From Natrinema gelatinilyticum (GTDB lineage Archaea; Halobacteriota; Halobacteria; Halobacteriales; Natrialbaceae), in NCBI RefSeq assembly GCF_024266705.1, contig NZ_CP100756.1:868001-932000 (forward strand): a DNA stretch of 64,000 bases, given 5' to 3'. The translations under genes and the position numbers were made by a program. Positions 47,380-56,699 of this stretch are shown here, one piece after another (position 1 is the stretch's first letter; the number at the start of each line of letters is the position of its first letter). The notes under the pieces were generated by a model. That model did not search any database. It was given only the letters and a program-made list of their open reading frames with translations, and was not told where the DNA came from.

Positions 47380-47844
47380 TCACTCCATGACGTCGAGATC
47401 GCGGAAGTATGTGACCGGACAGGGCGCCTGGAGGATGATCTCCTGAGAGACGGAGCCGAGGACGGCCTTTTCAGCTGGCGAGCGGCGACGGCCGCCGACG
47501 ACCATTCGATCCGCGTCCACGTCGATCGCCATGTCGACGACCTCGGCACCGACTTCGCCGAGTGCACCTCTAATCTCGTACTCGACACCGGCCTCCTCGA
47601 ACCGTTCGGCGAGTTCAGGGACTGGGGAGCGGCGAGCCGCGACCTCGTCCGGATCCACGTTCGCCGCACGCGCTGCGAATCCGAGATCGTCGTGGACGTC
47701 CTCGTATTCGTCTTCCGTGAATGCGTGACCGATCACGACGTTCGCGTCGAGGGGGTCCGCGATCTCGAGAACTGTCTCCGCGAGTTCCGGTGCGCGCACT
47801 GTGTCCATCGGCCCGACAGCGAGTAATACTGTGTCGATTGCCAT
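47380..47844 (-). CDS. universal stress protein, atypical ATP loop
   Basis: A 154-residue UspA. The fold is clear from the N-terminal VLLAVGPMDTVRA and the C-terminal CPVTYFRDL. The nucleotide loop reads VVGGRRRSPAEKAVLGS, in which the second glycine of the usual G-x-x-G pattern is replaced by Arg, so ATP binding may be altered. Its nearest homologue here is the adjacent gene at 47985-48449, with the same deviation (VGGRRRSP); the two lie in tandem with a 140-bp gap and are probably a duplication. Confidence 0.88.
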   Translation of the reverse strand: MAIDTVLLAVGPMDTVRAPELAETVLEIADPLDANVVIGHAFTEDEYEDVHDDLGFAARAANVDPDEVAARRSPVPELAERFEEAGVEYEIRGALGEVGAEVVDMAIDVDADRMVVGGRRRSPAEKAVLGSVSQEIILQAPCPVTYFRDLDVME

Positions 47845-47984
47845 ACCGGCACAGTGGTCGGGCCACCCGCTTAAGGGTTCTCGTGAGTGCAGTATTCCCG
47901 AAACGATGTGCGTTCGCCACAGCGAAGCCGCGTCCGCACAGACTCGAGACCGGCGGCTGACCGCGAACCCACCCGGGTCCGAGG

Positions 47985-48449
47985 TCAGTCAGCGTGTTCG
48001 TCGCTCCGGACGAACGTGACCGGACAGGGTGCCGACAGCAGCACTTCCTGGGCCGTCGAGCCGAAAACGGCTTTCCCGGTCGGCGACCGACGCCGTCCGC
48101 CGACGATGACGCGATCGGCTCCGGTACTCGTTGCCAGATCGACGATCGACGAACCGTGGTCGCCGACCGCCCCACGGATCTCGTACTCGACGTCGTGTTG
48201 GACGAAGACGTCCCGTAGCTCATGGATCGTCGAGTGGCGCGCCGCGACGGCGTCGGGGTCGATTTCGCCGACAGTTCGGTCGAACTCGAGGCGATCGAGC
48301 ACGGCGTTGTATTCGTCGCTGGTGAAGACGTGAGCGAGAACGACGGTCGCGTCGGCAGGTGTTGCTATCTCGAGGGCCGCTTCGGCCAGTTCGCCGCTTC
48401 GGTCTGCATCACTGGGTCCGACGGCGAGGAGTACGGTTTCTAACGTCAT
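47985..48449 (-). CDS. universal stress protein, paralogue of the preceding gene
   Basis: A 154-residue UspA of the same length as the protein at 47380-47844 and with the same N-terminus style (MTLETVLLAVGPSDADRSGE) and loop (IVGGRRRSPTGKAVFGS). Both end in CPVTYFRD or CPVTFVRSD. It is the upstream member of the tandem pair. The following SDR gene (48554) is divergent, with about 104 bp between starts. Confidence 0.88.
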   Translation of the reverse strand: MTLETVLLAVGPSDADRSGELAEAALEIATPADATVVLAHVFTSDEYNAVLDRLEFDRTVGEIDPDAVAARHSTIHELRDVFVQHDVEYEIRGAVGDHGSSIVDLATSTGADRVIVGGRRRSPTGKAVFGSTAQEVLLSAPCPVTFVRSDEHAD

Positions 48450-48553
48450 AGTACCAACTACTGACTCGGAATGATGTAAATCCCTGTTTTCGGAACAGTC
48501 AACAGTGTTTTAGTTCCAGATATTTTTTCCACACAGTCGACCAGAAGGGATGC

Positions 48554-49294
48554 ATGGACAGACCAGATCTCTCCGATCGAACGGTACTCGTCACGGGCAG
48601 CGCGAGCGACATCGGTCGCGAACTGTTGCTGGCGACGGCCGACTGTGGCGCGCAGACGGCGGTTCACTACCGAACGAGCGCCGAGGCGGCTCGCGACGTC
48701 GCCGCGGCGGCGCTGAGGCGCGGGGCGGCCGAGACGATGACGGTACAGGGCGATGTAACCGATCCGGACGATGTCGACGAACTCTTCGCGGCCGTCGAAT
48801 CCGAACTCGGATCGGTCGACGTGCTGGTGAACAACGTCGGCGACTTCGCGCCGTCGCACTGGTCGGATCTCGAGTTCGAGACCTGGAACCGGGTCATCGA
48901 GACCAACCTCAACGGAACGTACCTCTGTTCGAAGCGAGCGCTTCCCGGGATGCGAGAGGTTGGATACGGCCGAATCGTAAACGTCGGCTACGCCTCGAGC
49001 GAGAAGGGGCTCGTGAGTCCGAAGAACTTCCCCTACTTCGTCGCAAAGACCGGCGTGGTGATGTTTACCCGCATGCTCGCGGCGGATACGCAAGACGACG
49101 GGATAACCGTCAACGCCATCTCGCCATACGTCGTCGGAAACTCCGACGAGTTCCCCGCCGAACTGCCTCGCGGGCGGCCCGCGAGCTTCGATGATCTCGT
49201 TCAGCCGCTGTATTTCTTCCTCGATCCGGATACCGGGTACGTCAGTGGCGACAACATCGAAGTCGATGGCGGCTGGCTTCCCGAGCGGGTGTGA
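48554..49294 (+). CDS. SDR family oxidoreductase
   Basis: A 246-residue short-chain dehydrogenase. The nucleotide loop is TGSASDIGRELLL (residues 15-27), NNVGD near 93 replaces NNAG, and the active site is YASSEKGL with YFVAK near 155-160 (Tyr and Lys present). The family spans fabG-like and other reductases; the substrate is unknown. The AT-rich upstream segment (gtgttttagttccagatatttttt, 48508-48531) is a likely promoter. An IS5 relic begins about 120 bp beyond the stop. Confidence 0.85.
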   Translation: MDRPDLSDRTVLVTGSASDIGRELLLATADCGAQTAVHYRTSAEAARDVAAAALRRGAAETMTVQGDVTDPDDVDELFAAVESELGSVDVLVNNVGDFAPSHWSDLEFETWNRVIETNLNGTYLCSKRALPGMREVGYGRIVNVGYASSEKGLVSPKNFPYFVAKTGVVMFTRMLAADTQDDGITVNAISPYVVGNSDEFPAELPRGRPASFDDLVQPLYFFLDPDTGYVSGDNIEVDGGWLPERV

Positions 49295-49419
49295 ACCAAC
49301 GGGGATAGCTGACCTGGACGGGGGATGATCGGGGAAAGTAACCCGGACAGGAGCCCTGACGACCGAGGGGGTCGCGCTGAACCACCTGATCGACCGCCGG
49401 TCTCGAAACGAGCGATTTG

Positions 49420-50455
49420 TCGGGCTTTACGACTGTCTGCGTACGGAAGCAGCAGCTCAAGATGGCGGTCTGGCGAACCCTCCTTCGACTCTCCGACGAA
49501 CTTCACGACAGCAGCGGTGTGCAGGCTATCGATGCGACTGGATTTGATCGGCATTCGGCTAGCCGTCATCACGCGAGTCAGACAGACTGCACTTTTAGCT
49601 GAAAGAGAGGGCGCTAAGCCCCCGTCCTCAAGGAGCGAACGGCGTTAGCCGCGAGCGAGTAGGGTGGGGTAGTTCACATCAGTAAAGACGACAGCACTGG
49701 TGAAGTACCTCGGGGACAAGCCCCGAGGCTTCACCGTTTTGTCCATGCCGTCCAAAAACGAACGGATGGACGCAGGCGAATTTAATTCCCCTCGACCTTC
49801 CCGAACTAGGTCGGCTGGAATTCACACCCGAACGCCCGGTGCGTCCGTGAGGGTCGGCGGCTCCACCCTGCCCGACAACACCCGTCGCACCACGCCGAAG
49901 GCGCGGGTTTTGAGAGGTGTCGCATTTCCTCGCAACTGCGCGCAGTTGCTTCGGATTAAGGTCTTTAACCCACGTCGCAACTGTGTTCCTCAATACGGTG
50001 GAATGGGTCATATAGCTTACGCGATTCACCCTCGGGGTCAAGCCCCAAGGCACTCTGGCTGTATTACTGTAGACTGCGGAAACAATATCATATTGGATAT
50101 TCATTGTTCGACGAGGCAACCACACGACACACAGGTTGGGCGGCAAGTATTCATACGAAACCTTGATCGGTTAGAGACAATCGCCGCCGACAGAGGGTAC
50201 GGCTGGGACGGTCTCCGTGAATACTCCGAGAGGCTGACGTTCAGCCAGTAATTAAACATCGGGAGTTCTCCCCGCTGGATATGGCCCATAATGCTCGACA
50301 GGACGAAGATATATATCACCGTCGGTCAATTGTTGAGGCTGTGTTTTTGCGCTCAAGCAGCGGTATGGCGACACGCTCCGGGCACGGACGTGTTTGGACA
50401 GTTCCGTGAACCTGTCCTGAAAGTGGCTGTGAGAAATATCGAACTTGCTTCCTAA
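49420..50455 (+). pseudogene. IS5-family transposase relic, multiple frameshifts and an insertion
   Basis: Fragments of one transposase line up in order across frames: MAVWRTLLRLSDELHDSSG and AIDATGFDRHSASRHHAS (about 49456-49590), ILDIHCSTRQPHDTQVGRQV and ETIAADRGYGWDGLRE (about 50090-50225), PVIKHREFSPLDMAHNAR then YHRRSIVEAVF (to 50343), and GQFREPVLKVAVRNIELAS (to 50455). The frame changes several times, and a block of about 475 bp interrupts it at 49594-50068. The element is dead and only marks past mobility. Confidence 0.75.
49594..50068. mobile_element. IS200/IS605-like end sequences inserted in the IS5 relic
   Basis: The block interrupts the IS5 relic between TDCTF and the ILDIHCSTRQ segment. 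Its left part ends gagcgagtagggtggggtag, resembling a haloarchaeal IS1341 right end. The rest starts with a long hairpin GGTGAAG-ta-CCTCGGGG-acaag-CCCCGAGGCTTCACC at 49699-49735 and ends with a second, CCTCGGGG-TCAAG-CCCCAAGG near 50029-50050. No TnpA or TnpB frame survives. I interpret it as a non-autonomous relic or two nested ends. Confidence 0.5.
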
Positions 50456-50706
50456 CTTCGTTCAGTACAAAAGCTGAATTCAGCAGATCCAATCAGACTG
50501 CAATGACTACTCGTCTGAGGTACCACCGGCACAGTAACTCTACTGGGCGTCTCTCCTGATTTGGTGGTAATCAAGAATTTCAACAGCCCTATCGCGGTCT
50601 GATTCGTTAACTGGCGCTATTGGAAACCAGAATATTTAAGTAATAATATGAATATTTTGAATCTACGGTTTTCTCGCGTGAACGGTTACGCGAAGCGTGT
50701 TCGATA

Positions 50707-52194
50707 ATGTTGCTTACACTTGAGTTACTACTGCAATTAGAGACTGGTGCACAGCTTCTGAAACAACTACAACTTCTGATTTCTTCCATGGGGCCAGCGC
50801 TACTTATGCCGATAATTATCTTTTCACTCGGCGTAGCTGTTCGATTACCGATACTTACATCGATACGATCTGCCCTCCTCGTCGGCGTTGCATTCGTCGG
50901 TATTTTTGCAGTCTTAGAGTTTGTATTAGGCCCGATTGGGGAAACCGTTCAAGCGCTTGCAGCGGTTTGGGAGCTGAACCTCATCGGGCTTGATATCGGA
51001 TGGGCTCCGGTTGCAGGATTCACGTGGACAATGGGAGTGACTGTCTTTGTAATCCCGCTTGGGTTCGGAGTAAACCTTCTTTTGCTCGCATTCGGATGGA
51101 CTCGTACCCTTGATGCTGATATCTGGAACTATTGGCAATGGGCCTTCAATGCAGCTGTTGTTTATTTGATTACTGGAAGCTGGGAACTGGGGCTTGCTGC
51201 TGCGATCATCACCGAGATAATCGTCTTGAGACTTGCTGATTGGACAGCTGAACTCTCTCAGGAGTATTTCGACATCCCGGGGGCGAGTCTTCCACACGCA
51301 CAGAGCGTTCTTCAGGCACCATTTGCATTCGCCATAGACCGGTTCCTTCGGTCGCTTCCGATCATCGGCACACTGAACGCGAGTCCTGATGCTCTCGAAC
51401 AACGTATCGGCACTCTCGGGAACCCGATTGTTTTGGGATTTCTCGTTGGACTGTTCATCGGCGTGCTTGCTCAACAGTCAGTGCTTGAAACGTTCCGAAC
51501 AGCGATGTACGTCGCTGGACTGTTAGCGTTACTTCCCCGAATGGTTGAACTCCTCGTCGAGGGACTTGATCCGCTAGTTGAACAAGCATCCGCTCGTGTG
51601 AACGGAAGCGAGCGGTTCGGAGGAGAAGAGATTGTAATTGGTATTGATGCAGGAGCGATTGTATTCGCAGATACGACGGCTGTTATTGCTGGACTCCTGC
51701 TTATCCCGTACGCACTCGGGCTCGCGTTTATCCCCGGTGTTGTCGTCATGCCATTAGCGGATCTCGTCGCGCTACCACTGTTTTGCATGTGGGCCGCAGC
51801 AATTAGTCACGGGAACCTCGTTCGGACAGTTATCAGTGGTGGAATCATGACGACGATCGTCACTATTGCAAGCACACTCCTCGCGCCCTACATCACTGAA
51901 ATGGGCCGGATAACCGGAGGACTTCAGTCCATTGATACGAACGGGTCTCAACTTGTCTCGGCACTGAGTGTGGGCGGAAACTGGTGGTCACTCGGCCTCT
52001 TTGCCCCGTTAGGGATTCTGGATGATGTTAGCGGAATGGTGGCTATTGGAGGGGTTATAGCCGCGTGCTTTGCGTACATCTGTTACCGGTTGACAAGAGA
52101 GATGCCAACCATGGTGGCTGCTAACGGCGATGGCAAGAAAGGAGAAGACTCCGAGCGTTCGACAGCGAACCAGCCAACGAAGACGTATGAATGA
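50707..52194 (+). CDS. PTS galactitol-type EIIC (GatC family permease), orphan
   Basis: A 495-residue membrane protein with about 10-12 helices. Its order of motifs matches galactitol PTS EIIC: ALLMPIIIFSLGVAVRLPI near residue 30, VGWAPV-like LDIGWAPVAG, DADIWNYWQWAFNAAVVYL near 135, PGASLPHAQSVLQAPF near 190, ALLPRMVELLVEGLDPLVEQ near 274, and GNWWSLGLFAPLG near 425. EIIC moves the sugar across the membrane while EIIA/EIIB phosphorylate it; none of them is adjacent. The gene has visibly lower GC than its neighbours and sits beside IS relics, so recent acquisition is likely. Confidence 0.8.
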   Translation: MLLTLELLLQLETGAQLLKQLQLLISSMGPALLMPIIIFSLGVAVRLPILTSIRSALLVGVAFVGIFAVLEFVLGPIGETVQALAAVWELNLIGLDIGWAPVAGFTWTMGVTVFVIPLGFGVNLLLLAFGWTRTLDADIWNYWQWAFNAAVVYLITGSWELGLAAAIITEIIVLRLADWTAELSQEYFDIPGASLPHAQSVLQAPFAFAIDRFLRSLPIIGTLNASPDALEQRIGTLGNPIVLGFLVGLFIGVLAQQSVLETFRTAMYVAGLLALLPRMVELLVEGLDPLVEQASARVNGSERFGGEEIVIGIDAGAIVFADTTAVIAGLLLIPYALGLAFIPGVVVMPLADLVALPLFCMWAAAISHGNLVRTVISGGIMTTIVTIASTLLAPYITEMGRITGGLQSIDTNGSQLVSALSVGGNWWSLGLFAPLGILDDVSGMVAIGGVIAACFAYICYRLTREMPTMVAANGDGKKGEDSERSTANQPTKTYE

Positions 52195-52663
52195 CCTATC
52201 ACACCGACATCAATAATGTTTATCTTGACATAGAAGCGGTATTCAGCCCCCGTGTGAATACCTGTGGAATTCACCCCGCCCATAGTCAATGTACTCAATT
52301 CTGAGTACCAATTTCTCTGCTAACGATCGCAGTTGCGAAATTCACGATTCAAATAAGCGGCTGACTCTTCGCGTCAGTAGGTGGAGAGACGGGCTTCTCT
52401 CCACATCTAAACGAGGCCGGAGCGAGAGATTCGCGACGCACTCGTACATTGCGGTGGGCTCCGAGCCCGGCTCTCGAGGGCGGAACCGTGACGACGGGCG
52501 ACGACGTCGAACCGGTCTAACGCGGACGATTACGGAACGAGTCGAGAAATCTAACGCAGCGGCTTCGGAACGACATGACACTTCGGGACGTGAGTTCGCG
52601 TGCGAAACGGCACCGTCTCGAGCGGAACGCAAGCTACATTTTCGCGAGCGCAAAGGGTGAGAC
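52195..52663. other. intergenic, no gene recognised
   Basis: A 469-bp gap between the EIIC gene and the YcgG gene. The first 150 bp are AT-rich like the EIIC gene; the rest is GC-rich, so the compositional boundary of the acquired segment lies near 52330-52400. No repeat is clear. Confidence 0.45.
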
Positions 52664-53461
52664 ATGAACGAGCCGGGTATCCAGTCACTGATGGACCAGG
52701 CGACGCTGGATCGGCGGGTTCGTACCGGTGACGCGCCGGCGTGGGTCGGCGACCACTGGGAAACGTTTCGCGAGGGGTTGCTCGGGGAGCGAAACGGATC
52801 GCCGTTCCCCTGTTTCTTCGGCGTCGAATCGGTTCAACAGGGAGAACCGCTGTACACCGCAGTGCCCTCGATGAGCGACGCGGAGGCGTTGCTGACGTTG
52901 CGGGACCGAATTCTCGAGTACCTCGATAGCTATCGGGATCACTCGGATCGAGCGTCGCTCGTGACCTTCTTCGAACCGCCCGAGCGGCCGCTCTCGGAGG
53001 CGTCGTATCACGACGCGCTCTGGCACATCTTGCAGACGCTGCATCTCCACGATCCCGAGCCGTGGCCCGACGACATCCCTACCGATCCCGCCGATCCACA
53101 CTGGGAGTTCTGTCTCGGCGGCGAGCCGATGTTTCCGACCTGTCGGGCACCGTTTTACGAGACGCGGAAGAGCCGGTACTGTCCCGTGGGACTCGAAATT
53201 ACGTTCCAACCGCGCGCGCTGTTTAAAGATCTCGACGTGACGGCCGACGCGCCGGCCGGACAACGCGCCCGCGACGTTATCCAGGACCGCCTCGAGGAAT
53301 ACGACGGGGTCTGTCCGCACGCCGACCTCGGCGACTGGGGCGTCGAGGGCGACCGCGAGTGGCCCCAATACATGTTCTCGGCGGACGAATCGCAAGCACC
53401 GTCGACGTGTCCGATCACGATCACCCGGACGCATCCGAAACCTGCTGCGCGACTCCCATGA
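52664..53461 (+). CDS. YqcI/YcgG family protein
   Basis: A 265-residue protein of the YqcI/YcgG family, known widely in bacteria but of unproven biochemical function. Conserved landmarks: [19 protein letters not shown] near residue 45, [20 protein letters not shown] near 145, [14 protein letters not shown] near 165 and [15 protein letters not shown] [10 protein letters not shown] near 180. There is no signal peptide. Its stop overlaps the start of the isochorismatase-like gene (ATGA), so they are translated together. Confidence 0.85.
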   Translation: MNEPGIQSLMDQATLDRRVRTGDAPAWVGDHWETFREGLLGERNGSPFPCFFGVESVQQGEPLYTAVPSMSDAEALLTLRDRILEYLDSYRDHSDRASLVTFFEPPERPLSEASYHDALWHILQTLHLHDPEPWPDDIPTDPADPHWEFCLGGEPMFPTCRAPFYETRKSRYCPVGLEITFQPRALFKDLDVTADAPAGQRARDVIQDRLEEYDGVCPHADLGDWGVEGDREWPQYMFSADESQAPSTCPITITRTHPKPAARLP

Positions 53462-54057
53462 CGCCCGCCGATCGTACTGTCGATGCGGGCGTCTCGAATC
53501 GCGCTCGACTCGAGGACGCCGTCCTCGTCCTGATCGACTTCCAGCAGGGGTTCGACGATCCCTCCTGGGGGGAGCGAAACAATCCCGATGCGGAAGCGAA
53601 CGCGGCGCGACTGCTCGAGCACTGGCGTGAGCGGGACCGGCCCGTCGTCCACGTTCGACACGACTCGACGGAGCCCGACTCGTCGCTTCGGGGCGACGAA
53701 CCTGGCTTCGCGTTTAAACCGGAGACGGCGCCCCTCGAGCACGAGCCGACCATGGAAAAGTCGGTCAACAGCGCGTTCATCGGAACAGATCTCGGGGAGT
53801 GGCTCCGTAAACGGGACCACGAAACGCTCGTTATCGCGGGACTCACGACCGATCACTGCGTTTCGACGAGCGCGCGAATGGCCGAAAATCTCGGCTTCGA
53901 TCCCATCGTGGTCGGCGACGCGACCGCGACCTTCGAACGGACCTACGACGGCGAGACGTTCGACGCGACGACGGTCCACCGCACCGCCCTGGCCCACCTC
54001 GCTGGCGAGTTCGCGACGGTGGCGACGACGACCGACCTCCTCGAGGACAGGTCCTGA
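53458..54057 (+). CDS. isochorismatase family hydrolase
   Basis: A 199-residue cysteine hydrolase. The fold markers are [13 protein letters not shown] with Asp near residue 25, [12 protein letters not shown] with Lys near 102, and the nucleophile Cys in [18 protein letters not shown] near 132-148. Substrates in this family include isochorismate, nicotinamide and other amides; the target here is not readable. Starts at ATG 53458-53460 overlapping the YqcI/YcgG stop. Confidence 0.88.
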   Translation: MTPADRTVDAGVSNRARLEDAVLVLIDFQQGFDDPSWGERNNPDAEANAARLLEHWRERDRPVVHVRHDSTEPDSSLRGDEPGFAFKPETAPLEHEPTMEKSVNSAFIGTDLGEWLRKRDHETLVIAGLTTDHCVSTSARMAENLGFDPIVVGDATATFERTYDGETFDATTVHRTALAHLAGEFATVATTTDLLEDRS

Positions 54058-54149
54058 AACTGGACCTGCGCTGGTGGCAGATCTGACCGCCCTACGGTAA
54101 ACGGGAGTCCGCGCCACAATTATAGGAATCCTCGTACTCGAATACTGGT

Positions 54150-54617
54150 ATGCGAGTTGCAGTCGCCGGTACGTTTGGGCCGTTTCACGATGGACACCGG
54201 GCGCTGTTCGAACACGCGCTTCGATTCGGCGACGACGGCGTCGTCGTCGCGCTGACGAGCGACGAACTGGCGGTCGAGACGCGCCACGAGCCCCGTCCGA
54301 TTCCCACCTTCGGGGAACGAACGCGATCCGTGGCCGATGCGATAGCCGAGATCGACGAGTGGGATCGAGAGATCGAAATCCGGCAACTCGAGACCGAACG
54401 CGGGATCGCGACCGACGATCCGTCGATCGATGCGCTCGTCGTCTCCCCCGAGACGGCCCCGGAACTCGAGAAGATCAACGACGAGCGGCGCGAGCGCGGG
54501 CTGGACCCGCTGTCCGGAATCGTCGCCCCGTACGTTCTCGACGACGACGGTGCGCGTATTTCCTCGACGCGAATTGTCAGGGGAGAAATCGACGAACACG
54601 GACGCGTTCTCGAGTAG
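54150..54617 (+). CDS. coaD: phosphopantetheine adenylyltransferase (archaeal CoaD)
   Basis: A 155-residue nucleotidyltransferase that makes dephospho-CoA from 4'-phosphopantetheine. The HxGH motif is GTFGPFHDGHRALFEHA near residue 8, and the C-terminal phosphate loop is ISSTRIVRGEID near 137. The TGGxxD-like and VSPETA segments are present. The length fits archaeal CoaD, which lacks extra domains. It is flanked by unrelated genes on the same strand. Confidence 0.93.
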   Translation: MRVAVAGTFGPFHDGHRALFEHALRFGDDGVVVALTSDELAVETRHEPRPIPTFGERTRSVADAIAEIDEWDREIEIRQLETERGIATDDPSIDALVVSPETAPELEKINDERRERGLDPLSGIVAPYVLDDDGARISSTRIVRGEIDEHGRVLE

Positions 54618-54709
54618 GTCGCACCCGATCCTCGAGTCGCGCCCGTTCGGAACTGGCTGCGTGCGATCCGACAACACAATAGTAATAGACGGCGAGACAG
54701 TCAATATAT

Positions 54710-55123
54710 TTGATGAACGGTGATCGACGGCCGCTGTTGTACGTGCTGCTCGGCAGTGCGCTGCTCGTGACGCTCGTGCTTCATCTCGTGTTCGTGCCGC
54801 GATATCTCCCCGGTGACGTGTTGTTGACCGTACTGACGCTCGGTGCCGGTTGGATAACGTACACGCTTGTGTTCTACGCACTCGGTCGGGCGGGAGCCGA
54901 TCCCGAGCAGCAGGAGTTTCCTACGATGCGGTTCGCGGATATCGGTATCGCGCTCCTTCTCGTCTCGTTGTTGCTCATGTTGGCCTTCGACGCGTTCGGA
55001 CTTCCCTTCGAGAGAATCGTCGGGATCTACTCCCTACCCGCGATCGGGATCTATGCGGGACTCGCGCTCCTCGGCTGGTCGATCGGCCGCCGGACCGAGG
55101 CGATCAACGAGATTGCCCGATAA
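54710..55123 (+). CDS. four-helix membrane protein of unknown function
   Basis: A 137-residue membrane protein with four helices (about residues 8-27, 34-59, 74-93 and 104-122) and no catalytic residues visible. Start ATG at 54710 or the next codon 54713 (MNGDRRPLLY). No family is recognised. It follows coaD and is convergent with the UspA gene at 55194. Confidence 0.65.
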   Translation: MMNGDRRPLLYVLLGSALLVTLVLHLVFVPRYLPGDVLLTVLTLGAGWITYTLVFYALGRAGADPEQQEFPTMRFADIGIALLLVSLLLMLAFDAFGLPFERIVGIYSLPAIGIYAGLALLGWSIGRRTEAINEIAR

Positions 55124-55193
55124 CGGGGGCGATTGACGCCGCAGCAGAACGACGATCGGAACCGTACAGGAGATCAACCCGCTGACACGAGGG

Positions 55194-55637
55194 TCACTCC
55201 GTCTGCGGTCCCGAGTTCGCGACGAAGACCGGTATATCGCCGAACCGAATGACGTGATCGGTGACGCTTCCCAGCGCCATCCGATGGACGCCGCTGCGAC
55301 CGCGGGTTCCTATGACGATGAGATCGACACCGATATCCCGAGCGTACTCGAGGAGTTCGTTCTCCGGTGGTCCCTCAAGTACGACGCCGGTAACGTCGAG
55401 ATCGGTGGCGTCGGCCAGGTCGACGATCGCGTCGACGTGTTCCCGGGCTCGAGTGCGCATCGCGTCTTCGGCGCTCGCGGCATCACCCGGGAGCCGGAGA
55501 TCCCCCAGCGGGCCGGTATCGGCGACGCAGGCGACGTGAACCGCCGCATCGTGAACGGCCGCGAGCTCGAGACCGGTCTCGGCGGCAGCCTCGGCGTGAT
55601 CGCTGCCGTCGGTCGGAATCAAGATCGTGTCGAACAT
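55194..55637 (-). CDS. universal stress protein (UspA family)
   Basis: A 147-residue UspA. The first strand is MFDTILIPTDGSDHAE and the ATP-binding loop is intact (VIGTRGRSGVHRMALGS near residue 110). This variant keeps the G-2x-G-9x-G-S pattern, unlike the tandem pair at 47380-48449. It is preceded by the ZIP gene on the same strand. Confidence 0.9.
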   Translation of the reverse strand: MFDTILIPTDGSDHAEAAAETGLELAAVHDAAVHVACVADTGPLGDLRLPGDAASAEDAMRTRAREHVDAIVDLADATDLDVTGVVLEGPPENELLEYARDIGVDLIVIGTRGRSGVHRMALGSVTDHVIRFGDIPVFVANSGPQTE

Positions 55638-55721
55638 CGTCCAGAACGTACGGCGAGACCCGTGAAATGACTGGCGAATGAACGAGTCGCCGCATCCCGG
55701 TCTCGGAGTATCGATCGACGC

Positions 55722-56519
55722 TCAGATGAACGCCAGCGGCACCATGACGAGGCTCCCAACGACGACGCCGGCCGCGAGTTCGGGCTTGCCGCCTCGGGGC
55801 AATTCCTTGCCGATATCGAGGGCTTCGGGGACGAACTCGGTGAGGACGAGAAAGATCATCGCGCCGGCAGCGAAGCCGAAGCCGTAGGGGAGAAATTCGC
55901 GCGCATACCGGACGAACCCAAACGCGAGGACGGCCCCGATCGGCTGGGGAAGACTCGAGAAGACGGCCCACCAGACCATCTTCCACTCGGAGACGCCCAT
56001 CGATTTTAGCGGGATCGAGATCGCGGTCCCCTCGGGGATGTTGTGAATCGAGATCGCGATCGTCATAAAGACCGCCAGTAGTGGGACGGTAAAGCCGAGG
56101 AGCTCGGCTCCGCCTTCGAGCCCGAGATCGGCGAAGGAGACGCCAATAGCGACTCCTTCCGGGAAACTGTGAACGGTCAGGATGCCGAGAATGAGGATCA
56201 GTTTCTTGAAATCGGCTTCCTCGTACTCCCGCGGATCGATATCGGCGTCCATCAGGACGTCGTGAGCCACGACGACGAGCGCGACCCCGGCGGCGATGCC
56301 GATCGCAATCTCGAGGGGCGTTCCCTCGGCCAGCCCCTCCTCAACGAGACCAAAGGTCGACGCCGAAAGCATGATCCCTGACGCGAGTCCCCAGAGGACG
56401 ACGTTCCGACGCGTGCTGATACCCTCGAAGAAGAAAAACGGTACTGCGCCGAGACCGGTCGCGAGGGCCGTGATAAGTCCCGCAATAAACACCAATGCGA
56501 GGTTCTCGAGGAGCGCCAT
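55722..56519 (-). CDS. ZIP family metal transporter
   Basis: A 265-residue protein with eight helices of the ZIP fold, moving Zn2+ or other divalent metals into the cytoplasm. Helix 4 contains VHSFPEGVAIGVSF near residue 115 and helix 5 SIHNIPEGTAISIPL near 157, holding the metal-coordinating His/Glu pair. The loop between helices 3 and 4 is short with an acidic MDADIDPREYEEAD. Starts MALLENLALV. Confidence 0.92.
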   Translation of the reverse strand: MALLENLALVFIAGLITALATGLGAVPFFFFEGISTRRNVVLWGLASGIMLSASTFGLVEEGLAEGTPLEIAIGIAAGVALVVVAHDVLMDADIDPREYEEADFKKLILILGILTVHSFPEGVAIGVSFADLGLEGGAELLGFTVPLLAVFMTIAISIHNIPEGTAISIPLKSMGVSEWKMVWWAVFSSLPQPIGAVLAFGFVRYAREFLPYGFGFAAGAMIFLVLTEFVPEALDIGKELPRGGKPELAAGVVVGSLVMVPLAFI

Positions 56520-56699
56520 CGACTGCCGTATCGGACTCGAGATATAAATCGACGGCGAAGGTGGTCCTTCGGACCGATTTTTCGCGATGGTACTCGTCGT
56601 ACGGCGGGAACGGTTCTCGCAACGCGATCGAAATCGAAAGCCCCAGCGTCAGTTCGATCGACCGATACCATCAACAGCCATCCATCGGTTAGGTAGCAT

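Noticed and set aside
49700..50251. A 183-codon open frame on the plus strand across the relic
   Set aside because: It joins a hairpin-bearing relic to an IS5 transposase fragment by chance. Only the last 55 codons match a transposase.
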